64,000 bases of DNA from assembly GCA_018881555.1 (NCBI GenBank), contig JACAXG010000034.1, positions 2,552,615-2,616,614 of the forward strand, written 5' to 3'. The notes under the pieces were generated by a model that saw only the letters and a list, made by a program, of their open reading frames with translations, searched no databases and was not told where the DNA came from. Below, in pieces: positions 12,610 to 27,560 of this stretch; the first letter of the stretch is position 1, and each line of letters begins with the position of its first letter. A program made the position numbers and the translations under genes. Source of the DNA: Amblyornis subalaris (lineage: Eukaryota > Chordata > Aves > Passeriformes > Ptilonorhynchidae).

Positions 12610-13462
12610 TGTCGGGCTGACCCTGCTGACCCACCAAAGCTGCTCCCCCTGCCCTCCTCAGCTGGATCGGGGAGAGGAAACACAATGAAAAGCTCTTGGG
12701 TCGAGATAAGGGCAGGGAGAGATCACTCACCAGTTACTGTCACGGGCAAAAGAGGCACAACTTGAGGAAATTAGTTTTATTTATTACCAATGAAATCAGA
12801 GTAGGATGATGAGAAATAAAACCAAATCTTAAAAACAGCCTTCTCTTCTTCCCCGGCTTAACCACTCAGGAGTTGTCTCCCCCCTCCCCGCACAGGGGAA
12901 TGGGGAAAGGGGGTTGTGGTCAGTTCNTCACAGCTTATCTCTGCTGCTCCTTCCCTCTCAGGGGAGGATTCTTCACACTCTTCCCCTGCTCCAGCACAAG
13001 CTTCCTATGGCATCACAGCGTCCTTTGGGCATCCACCTGCTCTGACATGGGGTCCTCCAGGGGCTGCAGGTGGATCTCTGCTCCCCCATGGACCTGTCTG
13101 GGCTGCAGGGGCACAGCTGCCTCACCATGGGCTGCACCAGGGGCTGCAGGGGAGTCTCTGCTCTGGCACCTGGAGCAGCTCCTGCCCCTCTTTCCTTGAC
13201 CCTGGTGTCTGCAGGGCTATTTGTCTCAGATGTCCTCACTCCTGTCTCCATCTGTGCAGATTTTTCTTCCCTTCTGAAATACCTTATCCCAGAGGTCCTG
13301 CCACCATTGCCAATGGGCTCAGCCTTGGGCAGTGGCGAGTCCGTCTTGCAGCTGACTGGCATTTTCTCCATCAGACACAGAAAGAGCTTCCAGCAGCTTC
13401 TCACAGAAGCCACCCCTTTAGTCCCCCTCGCTACCAGAACCCCACCACACAAACCCAATACA
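12610..13462 (-). mobile_element. Avian endogenous retrovirus LTR (probably solo), antisense
   Basis: About 850 bp resembling an LTR type common in bird genomes. Read on the minus strand it starts TGTATTGGGTTTG (13462 downward) and ends in CA at 12610, the usual TG...CA limits. Internal landmarks on the + strand are 'ggcagggagagatcactcac' (about 12711-12730), the A/T-rich block with TTTATTTATT (about 12775-12785, AATAAA on the minus strand) and repeated 'gggctgcagg' units between 13060 and 13150. I see no internal retroviral genes next to it, so it is probably a solo LTR. No target duplication is visible. The long open frames here, such as 12916-13530, are by-products of its GC-rich composition. 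Confidence 0.75.
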
Positions 13463-16400
13463 GTGTTCAACAAATTTGGCTACAGCTGCTGTATAAAATC
13501 AAATCCAAAAGTTACCATAGTTCACAGTAAGCAATGCTCAGAGATGTAACATCAGTTAATTTGTATTGCTGTCTTCCCAATAAGGGAATGTTCTTCAGTC
13601 TTGCTCATTTAGGAATATAATTTCTCTGATCTTTGAAGTGATGAAATGAAGGAGCAGATCAGGAGGCACAGAAATTAGAGCAATAAAAGAGCCATTAGAC
13701 TGTAGAGCCCATTATTCCATCCCTAAAAGGCTACTCTGCCATGCATTCTTGGGTACTTTGTCCAGTATTCCTAAAAACCTGGGAGCATGGAGAGAATGAA
13801 GGAGCAATTCTAGTGTGCAGAAATGTCAGTCCTTTTCTCTCTGCTTTGATCCAGCTATAGGATGAAGCAAAGCAGTAATTGCTGCCATTATAGAGAACAA
13901 ATCTATTTGCATTTCTACAGTGCTTCAGCTCTAGCTGTGAATGCCTAATCAGCCCTATTGCTGGAAAAATATTTTCCAGCCTCTTGTCAAATCTGTGTCT
14001 GATTGCAGTGCATTACTACAAAGCCACTTCATCCATGTCCTGGCCCACATCACAGGAGGGCTGTGTGAGAATTTTTGAAGCCAATGCTGGCATGTAGGAA
14101 ACAATACAGCAGAGTCTGTCAGTGCTTCAGTAACTGGGCCTTTCACCTCTAACAGAATCCTGCCCAGCAAAATGTGCAAAGGTGTCTGTGTTTCTAGAAC
14201 TGTAAAACTCTAAATAAGGGGTGTATAAAGAGCCCATTACACACTTTTGCAGGAATAGTAACAGTAACATTTGCTCCAATCTCCATTCTAGCTTTAGCCG
14301 TAATCATTACATTACATTTTTCTCTCCCAGACTTCCCCAGCAGTTTTGACTGTAAGCTGTTTCTCATTCCCTGTTCTGCTTGCTTTATCAGAGTGATAAG
14401 CACTATCAAGCCGCTGCTACATCCTGATGCAAACGTAGCTGCACAGTGTGACACATTTTTATATTTACCCTGAATCCCAATGAGTTGCACCTGCTTTTCT
14501 CATAATCAGTAGTTTTGTTCTGCCTTCACAAACCCTGGAAATTTAAGGACGGTTTAAGCTTAGTATTGCAGTGCTCAGGACTGATATAGCTGCTTTGTTT
14601 CCATCACCCAGCACAGAAGTGTTGTACCTGGGCCATGTTAAAGATCCCCGTAGGAAAAAGAGGTAGGTGGAACAGCATAGGTGTTTAACAGCACACTGTT
14701 AAACTGCTCATGTGAGCAAGGGGCATGCAAGGGGAGAGGACACATCATTCATTACTGCTCGGTTCCAGCTCTGCTCAAGCCTTGATAGCCCTTGGTTCAA
14801 CTGAAGGAGCCCAAATATACCACGCAAGGGGACAGTGTCATTCAATCAGTTGTCAAAGACTTGGGGGGTAAAAAAAAAAGAACAAAAAGCGTAAATTGCA
14901 GTGAAATAATCATCTTCTTCTTACGAGGGAAGTTACGTTTACTTTCCTCCTTTTTATTATCAGTTAATTTATGTTAGTAAATACTGTGTCTTACAAAGTA
15001 TTGTCTCACATGGATTTGGTTTATCAATAAGCCAATGTTTATATGATTCATCTGACAGAATTGTTCATGCCCAGAAAAGAAAAGGCCTGAATACTGAAAT
15101 ATCAATAAAACCAACAGAATATGTTCAAGGTGGTGCCAGGGACTGACGGTCATGCCCAGTGTGTAACAACGTAAGAAAGTTATTCATGCAGTTACTCTGC
15201 ACTTACACCCTGCTGACGGGAATCGGTGCTAGGTGCCATATTTAAGTTTAGCAAGTGAAGAAAAGGAGACATAAGAGTTTTTAGTGTTATTTTCAGCTAG
15301 CCAAATCCCATATGCTTGCCTTATTTATGTTTCTTTTTAATTTGATATGTGATGCGCATGAGTTAGGCAAAAATCATTTGTCCCGTGGTTTGATGTTTTT
15401 ACATACACGTTTAACAATTATATCTCCTGTAATCCACTGTCACTATGTTAGAGCTATTCTAAAGTCAAAATCTCTTACACAAATATCTCAATCTTTTCTC
15501 ATCAAAACCATTCATTTTTCATGTATTTACAAAGTAAATTTTCCATGAGAAAGCAGCCAATACCTCACAACTGCATTTCCATTCCATGAATTTAATTATC
15601 ATTCTTTCACCTCACCCAGGAAACATTTAAGGCAATTTTCCACTTCATCATTTCAACTAAAAGCTACAGCAGTAGCTTTGGATTTTAAAGATTGTCAAAC
15701 CTCATCCTGTAGAATGGGAAATTTTTTTGTTAAACAAGGCTTCACAATTATGAAAGACCCTGTAATGGGAACAGCGTGTCCTGTAACTGGCCATGCTCAC
15801 TCCTTAGTTAGAGAAGTGCCCTTCATGAGATGCACCCAATCAATCTGTCTTAGAGATGTTACTTCCACAAACTGTTCAGGAATGCTGTGGTAAAACTCTC
15901 TTTTATACATCCAACTTGTGCCTGTGTAAGTCTTCTTATCAGATCCCAGTGCTAGAAAAATAAAATACGTTTATTTAGAAGGTCGTTCTGCCTTCAGGGG
16001 AAAGGAAATGAAAACCTGGAAAGGGAGTGAGGTAGAACTTGACACATCTGTAGATTTATGCTAGAGGTTCAATCATATATCCTACAGGATCCTGTAAGTT
16101 TATATCCTAAACCCCAGAAGGAACGAGAAATAACTTCCACCTTCTCCCTCTGCTAGCAATAACTAACCAAATTTTTGGCAATTTCTAAGCTTAAATGGGG
16201 CCTGTCCTTGGCTGTTGTCAGTGAGGAGCATGGATACAGGATAGAGCCACAGAACATACTCATACTGCTGTGTGGTTGGGCTTTGTGCAGTGTGAACTAC
16301 AGCAAAAGAAGGAAAAAAAAGAATTCTACATAGGGCTTTTTACATGGTTGAAGCCTGTGAGGATCCCACTGGTATGTCCAGATCTGACAGAAAGCAGCGT

Positions 16401-19400
16401 GCACTCTGAATATCTAGAATCTTCTTGGTAGTGGGGACAGGATGTTTTCATTTGCATTGTCATTCATTACCTTGAACTTGTCAAGCTGCTTGGAACATAC
16501 TTAAAAGCAGAGGATTGGGAATGGCTTCTCGTCCCACCCCTCACACTCTCCACAAACAGCAACTGCCTAAGATTCAATGTGTTTGGTTATTATTAGTCTT
16601 GCCCCAAGGGATTTACTGTGAAAATGCTGCACCTCTTGAGGCTGAAGATAGATATTTTTGACAACCAAAGTGGCAGAAAGTTGTGGGACCTTTGAGCCAG
16701 TCAGTGGCATAAACCACTCCCTGAGGCTGCCTGAGGAGCAGGGACTGGAATGGACATGGAATGCAGAAACAAAAGTTGGTTTACTTCCATCTTGTTGCCC
16801 AAATTCACTCTTCCCTCATTTCCGGTGCTGCCCAGGTGTGGTAACTAACCGTGCTGTCTTTNCCATGGAGGTTTTGAGGCATCAGAGGGGAAAAAAATCA
16901 AATCTTCTGCACATCATTCTCATTATCATAATTAGCCATAATTAAAGAACAGATACATATTTGATATAAAAATAACAAAAGCCCAAAGAAAAAATGTCTG
17001 TGTTCTATGGAGAAGAACCAACACCACTGTGTGAAGCAGCTGAAATATTTGTGTTCCTGCTGGCACTGAATCCATATGATCCAGTAACATTGTTCAGTGG
17101 GGAAGATGCAGCTCCCACAAGACAGCAGACTCCTCCTCTATAGGACACTGATACTTGTCGAACTCATTGTTACAACTTCAGAAGCCACAAACCTATTTAA
17201 ATAAGAGGGGTTTTAAATAAAAATACAGTAGCACGATACTGGGCTTCTTTGGGGACCCTAGTGGTATATATCATGTATTAAAAAACATTTCTATCCAGCA
17301 CACCAATTAAGGACAACTGTATGAGCAGGAGATAACCTGCTTGCCACAAGTGTTTTGAAGCTCATGTCCTGCTGATTCATTCTGAATCATATCACCACAA
17401 ATACTTTCACCCTGAGAAGTTATTTATTGGCTTGGAATGTTCCTGTTTCTGAAAGTTTATCACAGTAGTCTCATGTAACTTTAGACCTATCTGTATGCTT
17501 GTCCTTCAGTTAATTTTTATTTCTTTTCCAACAAAAAACCTGTTTTCACTTGACCAATGAACATCATTGTACATTAACAGTCTCCTATCCCTAGAAACAG
17601 GAGCTAGCGTGGACACAAGAAATTTTATCATTTGCCTCCATCCTCATTTGTCATAGCAAAGATACTGTTTAAAACATAAACCCAAACTTAATATATTTGT
17701 TAAAGGTTGGATAGGTTTCTTTTCCTGTCTGTACACACAGAAACTCTCACACTTTCAGAGGTGTAAGTTTTGGGTTTCAATTACTAGGGCACAAGACTGA
17801 TCCGTATCCCTAGAGGTAACCACACCCTAATTTAGAAATGTGAAACTGATATTCTACGGTTGGTTGATATTCTAAAGCATCCCTTATTCCCTTATTTCTA
17901 TGGGAGACTGAACCAAGCCCAGGTAGGCACCTGGAAACTCTCGGGCCTTGGCAATATCCCTATCTCTCCTAAACACGTTTAACTTTTTCATCAAACAGTA
18001 CATTTTACTTTTGAAAACTGCACTGTAAATTAAATGCCTATTGAGGGTACCTTGTAATCTCCATTTATGGTACAGGTATAAATTCTTTTCTTTGTTCTTG
18101 AGCTACTTGTATCACTATTTGACTGAGCTAATCCGATAAAAATGCTAAAACTGTTTCAAACATGTTTCTTTATAGTTCATTTCATGCCCTGATTTACAGC
18201 AGGTTATTCTCTAATCTAATTTACATTATTCTGAAATCACAAACTGATCCTAATTACCTTTTAATGATAATACAAGCTCATTTAAAGGGAACATCAGGTG
18301 CTCCAGTGAAAACCTACTGTAGCAGCTCCTTGCAAATAAGATCATGGAGTTTATGTATTCTGATATGAAATATTAAATGAAAATATTTTCTTGTTTTATA
18401 TGTATATTTCAGTATTTACACTGTATTTTCAAACGTGGGACAAAAGCATTGCTATTTCAGAATCTTTGCGGGGGTTCATTCTGAAATTTAGAAAATAGCT
18501 GAATTATTCATGAATTAGTTCAGCACAAATAATAACCAGAAGCAGGAGTCTGTCTTCGACATAGATTGATAGCAGGTTAGGATCTAGCAATGTTTCTATA
18601 CTTGGAGAGGGAGTTCAAAACATTATTGGATCTTGCTTTCTTGACTCAAAATACTTTTCTTCTGAATTTCTGCTGAATCAGACTTGTTTTTTTCCTTTAA
18701 TTACTCAGATCTGAGAGGTTTGAAGACTTTCCATAGACAGCCATTTTACACCAAAATTCTGGACTGTCCTGAAAATTATTTCTGAAAGTAGGATTTTTCT
18801 GTTATATGGAGTTCTGAAGAAAATTCATGGAGAAGTTTTTTGACACATGGAATGTTCTTGAGGTTGAAAAGAAGAGACAAAATGATCCTCCCATATCCCT
18901 CTGTCAATATAATAATAAGGTTATACACAGTTATATTAAAGGTTGGCAGATTTGAAGCTTCAAAGGTGAAGAAAACAGATACAAAGTTTTGTTCTTGGTC
19001 TGTAGCTGATCTGTGACACTTAATGCTATCAGATGTGGTTAAAGCCATGGATTTAGCAGAGTCTTTAATAAAGTCAGACATTTATATTGATAATGGGATG
19101 GGATTATGGGTCTTCACATTTCAGAATACAAAGCACCCACTCAGCTGAGAACTAGAGAGAAACTTCTCTTATTGAAGGCAATTTTATAATGAGCTGAAAT
19201 GGGTTTTCTTGAACTTACAAAACCCCTAAATATTTAGAACAGACTAAATTCTTCAGAATATTGACATCTTGTAGGTAAAGAAAGAACCTTGTGTGCTATG
19301 TTTGCTAGAATTGTGATAATCGTTCAAGTATTTCATTGGTGAATTCATTGCTGATTGACTGAATGAGCCAATTAACCAGTGAACCCAATTTACCCGACCC

Positions 19401-22400
19401 CTGACTGACTTTGTGTTTTAGTTCACTATGTGACAACAGTTGTGTCATCTGAGAATTCAGAGTGATTGACATTTAGTGACCATGTTTTTAAGTCCTGTAG
19501 ATAATATAGTCACTGTCTTGTTTTCTCTCTGTCAGCTGGGGATTTTCAGTCCTTCTTTTTCACAATCAAAGTCTCTTGGTGTCACTAGTATTTTTCTTAG
19601 AATTCCGCCACCTTCTGTACAACAGTGATTTAGGAATTTCAAAAATAATTGTCCCATGCAATAATTATCATTATTGTATCTGAAAAATCTTACATCTGAC
19701 TTTTCTAGACTTTATTTTTACTGTCATATATATATGAAGATATATATGTCTCAAAATATGTGTCTTAGACTGTCAGTAATTCATTATCTTTTGGAAGTTC
19801 CCTCAATTTATAGCACTGAGTAAAGTAAATCTTGAGGTAATGTTTAAATCTGTGTAGTGCAATAAAATATTAAGTGGTACTATGATTTGGATACAGTACA
19901 GTTGACAGTGTTTCATGGCTCATTTAACCAAGTAATTATTACATTTTACTCACCACTCAAAGATCAAGTGCAGTTTTTTCATTGCAGAGGTTCAGGTTCT
20001 TATGTATATAATGCATAATGGCTCTAATTTAAGTGGAGCTCGGGAACACAGGGACCCTGAAGCTGTGTTATGTTCATTAGAGAAATATTAAAAATGCATT
20101 AAATGATATTGTGCAGTTGTGAGTGGTGGTGAATTGGTTCGTATGTCTTTGATGCCAAATGTTGTAAAACTATAATGCGGTAAGGGCTATTTGAAAGTCA
20201 GTTCGACAAGAGAGATTTGAGATTTTAAAAAAAACCAAACAAACATGAAATACCATTTATTGACAGTTTCCAGCAAAGATTGGTGACATCAACTAACTTT
20301 TCAGCTCATGTATGAGCTGCAACTCACAACTTACCCCCTTTATTCACTCCTCACTTTTACTACACTGTTAGCATTTACCAGCAAAATCTGTAATTGTATC
20401 TTGAAATTTTGAACCTGAACAAAATTGGGTTTTCCATTTTAAAGGAAAAAATCTCCATATTTCAATAGCCATTTCCCATGGTTGAATGTACTACAGAAGA
20501 CTAACCAAAATAAAATTCATACTGACTTGTAGCAATTCTTTACTTTCATGAGCACAAATCCATANGAAGTAGTTTTTAATTAAGCGGAGGCTCAGATACT
20601 GAGGCTTTCTGACCACTTGGGCACTCTGCATAGCCTTGTTGAAGCCAGTCCTAAAGCATCAAACACAAATATGGTTGGTCTTCCCCTAAGTGAAACAACT
20701 TGGGCATGACAGCATTGCCCAAGGAACAGCGAGGGGAGCAGCGCAGCGGCTGCAGTGACCTCTGGGCTTGCTGTCGGTCACATGTCTGCACCTGCTGAAG
20801 CCCATGGCTGGACATGTTTGCATGTGTTTCAGTTCATCTCTCGCAGTTCCAGCATAAGGACAGGTGCTCACTGCGGCTCTGTCCAATAAAGGTGGGTTCT
20901 AGAGCCTAATAGTTTGAAGCCTCTTTCAGATCTCTTCACTTTTTCTATTACCAGTGGCCCCCAGATTGACTACTATAGAAACCTGGGATGGATTTTTTAT
21001 TTACATTCAATACCTCTTTGCTTGATTGAGTAACCCTGAACAGCCATCACTTTCCCAAAGCTCCAGTACCACAGGACTATCTAAGGAACCAAGCTACCTC
21101 TAGAGTCATGGTTACTGAAACACAGCCTTCCTTTCCCTACCCACGAAGATCATACCTCTGAGGTTTATCTCCACTTAGCCTTCCCATCAGAACTTCTGAT
21201 TTAAGAAGCAAACAAGATAATCTGTGACTGCTAACAAAACCTCAGTGGTAGATCTTTTCCACTGCTCGTTGGGAAGAGCCAGGCAAAGGCACTTTGCACC
21301 TCCCTGGAGCACAGCTGTGCTCGCTGGAGCTGTTTGTCAGATCTAGTGACGTTAAAGCTTTGTGTGTAGTTCTGATGCTCAGCTGTCGGACACTCACTGT
21401 GCCCCAGGTAACTGGGGATGCGGTGAATTTGTAAAGTCAGGTTCTTTTCTGATCTCTGTTATTTCTATAGCCAGAGGGGTTTTCTTCTCGTGTGATTTAT
21501 ACAGAATAACTTTAGGTAAATTTACTATTGATTTATTGTTACCTGACACATTTCAGTGAGGTTTTCTCCTGCTTTGATTAGTGAGAAAATGATTTTTTTG
21601 AAGAAAAACCCATGATAGTACTCTTTCTAGTGACAAAACTGATTTAAAGGATGATTAAAAGAAGGAAGTAATAGTACATAAAGCAATCTGAAATAACAGA
21701 TCACTGCAGCCAGAACATTTGATGGGAAAAATTCTATTGTATAGAAAAAGATATAGAAATATATTGGTATGGTAGAAATAGAAATATCAAAATAAAGGAA
21801 TGAGTATTTAATTTTCATCTCTACTATTTACGCTTTTCAGCATATATTTCAAATTCTGACAGGTGACTTTTTTATTTCTATTGTGGTATCAATCACTATG
21901 TTACTTCATATACAAGCAAAAATAAAATCATCTACTTTTGCTGTTGCTGGCTTATTAGTATCACTATTCCTTCTGAAAAAGAAGAAATGTGAAGGAAGAA
22001 ATATTTTTTCATCTTTTACTTGCATGATTACAATCTGTAGCTGTGTTCAACTGGCTTCAAGCTACAAGATAATCATGTCTAGATAGAGTAAGATTCTTTA
22101 GGGAGTTAGACTATGAGATAAAAAATTCTCTGCAGACTAGAAAACATATTTGGCAAGAAAGATTTAAATTATGAATCTCATGCTACACTGCATAACTGCA
22201 CAAATATTTTAAATCTGGAATTATGCTTTTAAAACCTTTAACACAATAAAGATCCATAGTGAGATTCAGCAGTGATAATGCAATGAATAACAAAGCTGAA
22301 GAAAATACAACTGCTGATAAAATCATCAGGCAGATGGGGCTGTCTGTATTGAGGATACAGGGCATGTGTGTGCTGTACATCTTCACTTAGCAGGTTCTGT

Positions 22401-25400
22401 TACACTCTATTTATGTCCCCTACAGCTTTAAATTAAGAGTAGATTCTTTTAGAACTGGTAGGTTTTCCCATTTTAGTTTGTATGAGAGGATGCAGTTATT
22501 TATCAAAGAAGCAGCATCCTATAAACCAACCTGCCAGTATGTATTTCTTGCCATAATTTTTTCAGGTTGCTCTAATGTAGAGGGATAGGTGCTGTGATGC
22601 CAGTTCCTGTAAGCTGAAGATGGGGCCAGGCTTTTTAGGAGACAAAACTCAGCACAGATTTTCTTACCTGACTACACCATTGAGGCATATTTTACAAGAT
22701 ATTTGAAGGATTTTTTCAATTTGCATTTGTCTCATCTCACATATACCTAAGGTACCCGATGCATTGTCATCTTTTCCCCTTTGTACATATGTAGCTCTCT
22801 CTTTTGGACACCTGTGTTGTGTCACATTTCCAGAAGTGCTGGTACCGGGCTGCCTTTTACCAGCTGCGTTTAGGAATAGTACAGCCTTTTGTTGTATGAT
22901 TACATGTCAGGTATGCTGCTTACTATGGTCTTTCTAAACCACCCCTATGACTAAAACCCTTGCCAGGCTTTCATCCTTCCTGTCTTAATGACTCCGGTGT
23001 CTTTTCCCTTCCCAGGTCTGGTCTGATCCTATTTGTGACTATTTACAATGCTTCTGTTCTTTGCATCTTCCCTCCAGCCCTCCCCATTCTGCATCAGATA
23101 TACCCCACTTGCCTCTGCTCTAAAACTACAAATTATCTCTCTTCTACTAGCAGTATGTTGGATACAGGTTTCACTATTTAGAATGTTCTGACAAGAACTT
23201 CCCAAAAATCCCCAAAGCAATTTTGCTGTCTCTTTTCGGATCCCTTAAAATGAGATGCTGTTAAAGGAAGTTCTTGCAAAAAAAATAAACTGCTGTTGAG
23301 CAGCATCTAAAGCTCTTCCTGAGCATTTAGAAAGTTTTGTGTGTAGTAATTACTCTGCAGAGGCCTTAGGAGATGGATCTCATTCTTTCTTTTTTCTATA
23401 TGTAAACAGCAGCTAGTTCAAGAATGTCCCAATCCCCGAGTAGCCTTCCTAGAGAGCAGCTTTATAAACAAACTCATTGGAAACTTCCAGCAATATACAG
23501 ACAGCCAAAGTGCTTTCTAAACTCCTTTCCTCAATGCATAGCAGAACCATGGTAGTAAGAAAACTGGACTCTGTACAAATGGAGATTCTACCCCTCACTT
23601 TTTCACATCAACAAACCTCAAAATTCAATCCAGTTTCAAAAATATAAGGACAACCCAATGCTCAGAATAATTAAAGCCTTGAAGAGTTTTTGTTTCGGTT
23701 CTTCAGTGTCTGTTTTTACTTTTATTTTTGTCAGTTTTATCAGTTTAAAGGGTTTTTCTGTGGTGTTGTGCTGAGATTTTGTGTGGTGTGTGTGGTTTAC
23801 TTGCCGATTCATACTGGAAATTATGGGACTGAAAGTTCAGTTTCCCAGAAGAAGATTCTTACTTCAGCAAGTCAAATATTTATATGGTGTCTCCTCTACT
23901 GTGTAATGACAGCATTCTGTGTAGCATTTTTTAGAGATGAGGTACTTTGTAAGTGCCAGACTTGCATAATCTGGAAAATTCTGAATTCTCATGTGTTTCA
24001 TTACATTACTGTTTTTCTCTTTTCCTGCTGAAATGGTAAAATACTTGCTCCAGCTTGATGGGCTCCACCCCAGATTTAAAAAAAAAAAAAAGTTTGGGTG
24101 TAGAAAATGTCAGGTCTCCTGCAGCAGAGCTAATCTGAGTTTTATTCTTCTGTTTTATTACTTTATTAATGTTCCAAATCTATTACAAACCAGTTATTCA
24201 CAAATATTTTTTGAAGTACCAAACCGTCACTAAGTCCAACTGAGAAGTCTTCAGCAACTGTTTATTACCGATCAATTTAGTTGCAATTTCTTTCTAAAGT
24301 ATAATATTTCTAATAATCTGTTTTCTGATCACACAAATACTTTGCTGAATTTGAAGATTCATTCATGACAAAAATAAGTTGTTAAGGAGGCAGGGCAATC
24401 CCAAACCAACACTCTGCTCTGTATTGATTCTATGTAGCTTCTAGAACAGACATTTATACTTAGATGCAAAAAAAGGCATTGTTTGGGACACTTTGTCATT
24501 TAGCAGAATTCATAGCTTCAAGACACCTACACAAAGCTAGAGGGACTGAGAGAAAAGAATTAGACTTCAAAGCGTAGGCTTAAGGTCAGACTTCCATCAC
24601 TCAGGATGAGGACACACATCACCTGGGACCACATGACACTTTCATATTCATACACATTCCAGCTGCTTAATTGAATGAATAATGGCTTGTTATGAGCAAG
24701 GTAGAGCAGCTTGTAGGAACTGGGACCCTCGTTTGGCATGTCCTTAGTGTAGGAAAAATGAAGGAGAACAAGGTGAAGCAAGGTTTTGGATCTGAGGCTC
24801 GCATGTCTCACTCTAATAGAGTTGAGTGAAAAGGGACTGCAAAGCGGAGCCACCTCTTTGTCCTTCAGCTTTGGGGTTTGCAGGGGTCAGGATCTCTCTA
24901 CAATTCTCACTGGCAGACAGGTCATTCACTAGTTTGTGAATCCCAAAGGATCTCTAGACAACCAGGACATGCATTTCATAGTGCTGGACAAGCTTCCCCC
25001 AAAAGACCTCTTGGGAGTTAAGGGGCTTTCTGGGTGAAAATTAAGTGCAGCAAGGACCTAAGGCAGCAGCTCTGAGGATTCAGATTTCCAACAGAAGTCT
25101 CTTAAGTCCTTGCATAGCTGTGTGCCTGATTCTTTTCGTTCCACAGAATACTACTCACTGCTTCATCTAGGGAAAATAAGAGAACGCTCTCTCTAGCGGT
25201 TACTACAGTGTTCTAAATGAGGCACAGTTCACAGTAAAAAAGCAAAATCTGGGTTTAAACAGAAAATAGTTCTTACTTTATAATATTATCAGAGAAGTAT
25301 AATTTAAAACACAGAGATAAAGGTCCCATAGTTTAAGAGGCAACAACTTTACCAAGGAATTTTTAATATAGATTAAAAAATTTTTAGAAGTATATAAAAT

Positions 25401-27560
25401 GAAATCAGTTTGCAGGATTATTTTAAAATTAAGATTTTCAAAGCCACATTGGAAAATAGAGTTTCATTGATTTGCAAGTCAGGTTCTGTTTCCTTTACAC
25501 AGCCTTGAAGATCTCAGTTCTGATATTCTAAAACAATAAGAAATAAAATCTAGCATTCTATATTAGTAAAAATGTAAAAAATATTATTTCATAGATAGGA
25601 ATTGGAAGTAGAAGTACCATCCTACTCAACAGATTCAGAGCTTCTAATGTTAACTCCATTGATGTTAGTAGCCTGCTCTGTGTCAGCAGTGAGCACTGGG
25701 CTGGGAGCACATTCCAGTGGGACACAAATATTCTGCAGAAAATGCAGAGTCACTGATGCTTTGACTTATGTACAAGTTTTTAACAAACATTTTAATAAAA
25801 ATTTTAACATCTATTAAATGGATTGTTGAAGATGAATAAAGCAATCAGATTTGCTGAAATTTGGTGTAAACATGCTAAAAATGTACTGGATGTATCAAAT
25901 GAAATGACAGTAGGCCTAAAAATCAATACGACTATTTTTTTTCAATTTTACTTTATAATAGCAATAGGGGCATCAGTGCAGAACATTTCCTTGGGATTAA
26001 TATCTTGCTATCATTGGGGTGTGCTTTCCTCATTGGAGTTCCATTAAGAACAGCTGTGTTGGGTAGTTGGGATGTGTAATATCACTACTCTTGGGAACTC
26101 AGGTATCCAGCTGGGATCCAACTTTTCAATATGTAGAATTATCATTACTAAATTAGCCAGATAGTTAGAATTTAGTTTTATTTACTATTTTAAAATATTT
26201 TTTAAATNAGGAAGAATAGTATCTCTGGTCAAAACTGCAAGCAGGTTCGGCCAATTATTTCCAAAAGACATGGCTATGCTCACTTCCATTACTGTGGCTT
26301 TTGAGAAAATTGAAAATTGGGAGAGCAGCAGCACAGTGAGTTTTTGAAGGACTCATTCCTTAAAGCTGACAAATTTTGCTGAGGATAAAAAGACCAAGTT
26401 CAGTGGAGGGTTTTGGGTGGTTATTCTTTGCAAATGGAGAGAAAGTGAGCTCATCAATCAGGGAGACCCACAGCTGGATATGCTGTTTTAGGGCAATTGG
26501 TGGAGAACAGTTTGCCAGACAGCTTTTGTAAATACTTGCACAAATACTCAGGGCTACTGGGGAATGCTGTGGTGACCTATCTGCTTCCCTCCTTGTGCAA
26601 TACAGTGAGCTTGGTAAAGTATCTGAAAGCAACTAGTAATTAACTCTCAGGCGGTTTGTTAATAGCACTTTATCTGTCCCTCAGATCTGTGCTTATGTGA
26701 CTTCGGGAACACCTCAGGAGGATAACTGAGGGTGAAATGTAGCTCAGCATGTGCATGCATGGAACTTGTTTAAATGATTGGTTTAGAGCCTGTGGTTAGA
26801 AAAGCACAGTTGTCAATTTATCTGTTTATGGAACAGTTATTGAATGCGCTGGGGTTTATTATTAACTAGACTGAAAAAGTACAAAATTGTAAAAATCTGC
26901 AACAGGTTCTAACAACAAGTGAATCTCTTTTTATCAAGTTTTTTCAAGATTCTTATTAGAATGCACATCTCAGAGAGCACTGCCTAGTTCGTTAAACCCG
27001 TGATAACGTTTTCTGTGAAACTGGTGAGGCTGTAGCAGTGCATTTTGAAGTGTGACTTTGTTGCCTCACTGTCACTGTGAGCTGTTAAACAGGCCTCGTG
27101 TAGACACCTTCTGTGGAACTTTGAGTGTAGCTAACATTTAAAAGCCAATAGAATAAAACAATTCATTTAGAAATATGGAGCACGCCACAGAGCTGATAGT
27201 AGAACTCTCATTGTTTAAATGTTCTACAACATTAGACAAATTAGTCTTAATAATGTCTTCTTAAGCTTACCTTATCTTTCCTTTTGAAAAATAAACAGCT
27301 CAAACCACAGTCCTCTGCTACCAGCAGATGACAATTATTCAGAAAACCCTTTGATTTTGAATTGTCTCTGGTGTTTCAGTACAATATTTGACAGCTGAAC
27401 AGGAAATAGGATTTTTATATGATAACAGTTTATGTTCAGTATTCATGTGATACATTTATTGAAAAGAAGCTGAAGAGAATAAGAACCTGTTTAAGACTGT
27501 AAATTAAGTGTAAGTGTTAAATACTCTGTCTGAATACCAGTCTTATCTTTCCCCTGACAG
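13463..27560. other. Intronic sequence with no recognised gene
   Basis: About 14 kb of AT-rich intron. It holds only short frames, a TA-rich stretch at about 19725-19750, an A run at 24078-24091 and isolated Ns at 16862, 20565 and 26208. The slightly GC-richer patch 20690-20890 ends in 'gtccaataaaggtgg' and might be a mobile-element remnant, which I could not establish. Conserved noncoding elements could be present but would need alignment to see. Confidence 0.45.

Larger units (their letters stand above)
1..27560 (+). other. SLC9A9: Intron upstream of exon A (3' part, at least 27.5 kb)
   Basis: I found no coding exon here. The preceding exon should encode the NHE9 segment ending just before LIMYGF, and I could not find it, so it probably lies upstream of the window. 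The intron ends with a pyrimidine-rich acceptor (tctttcccctgacag, AG at 27559-27560). Open frames in this stretch are short and show no recognisable domains. The notable contents are CR1 fragments, a CpG island and one LTR, each listed separately. Confidence 0.75.

Noticed and set aside
12610..13462. Full-length provirus at any LTR
   Set aside because: No second LTR copy at proviral spacing and no gag, pol or env similarity next to any of the three LTRs, so all look like solo LTRs.
12916..13530. Long + frame (204 codons) and overlapping long frames on both strands
   Set aside because: They lie inside or across the edge of the LTR at 12610-13462. The translations have no domain, and the frames are open because of GC-rich tandem units.
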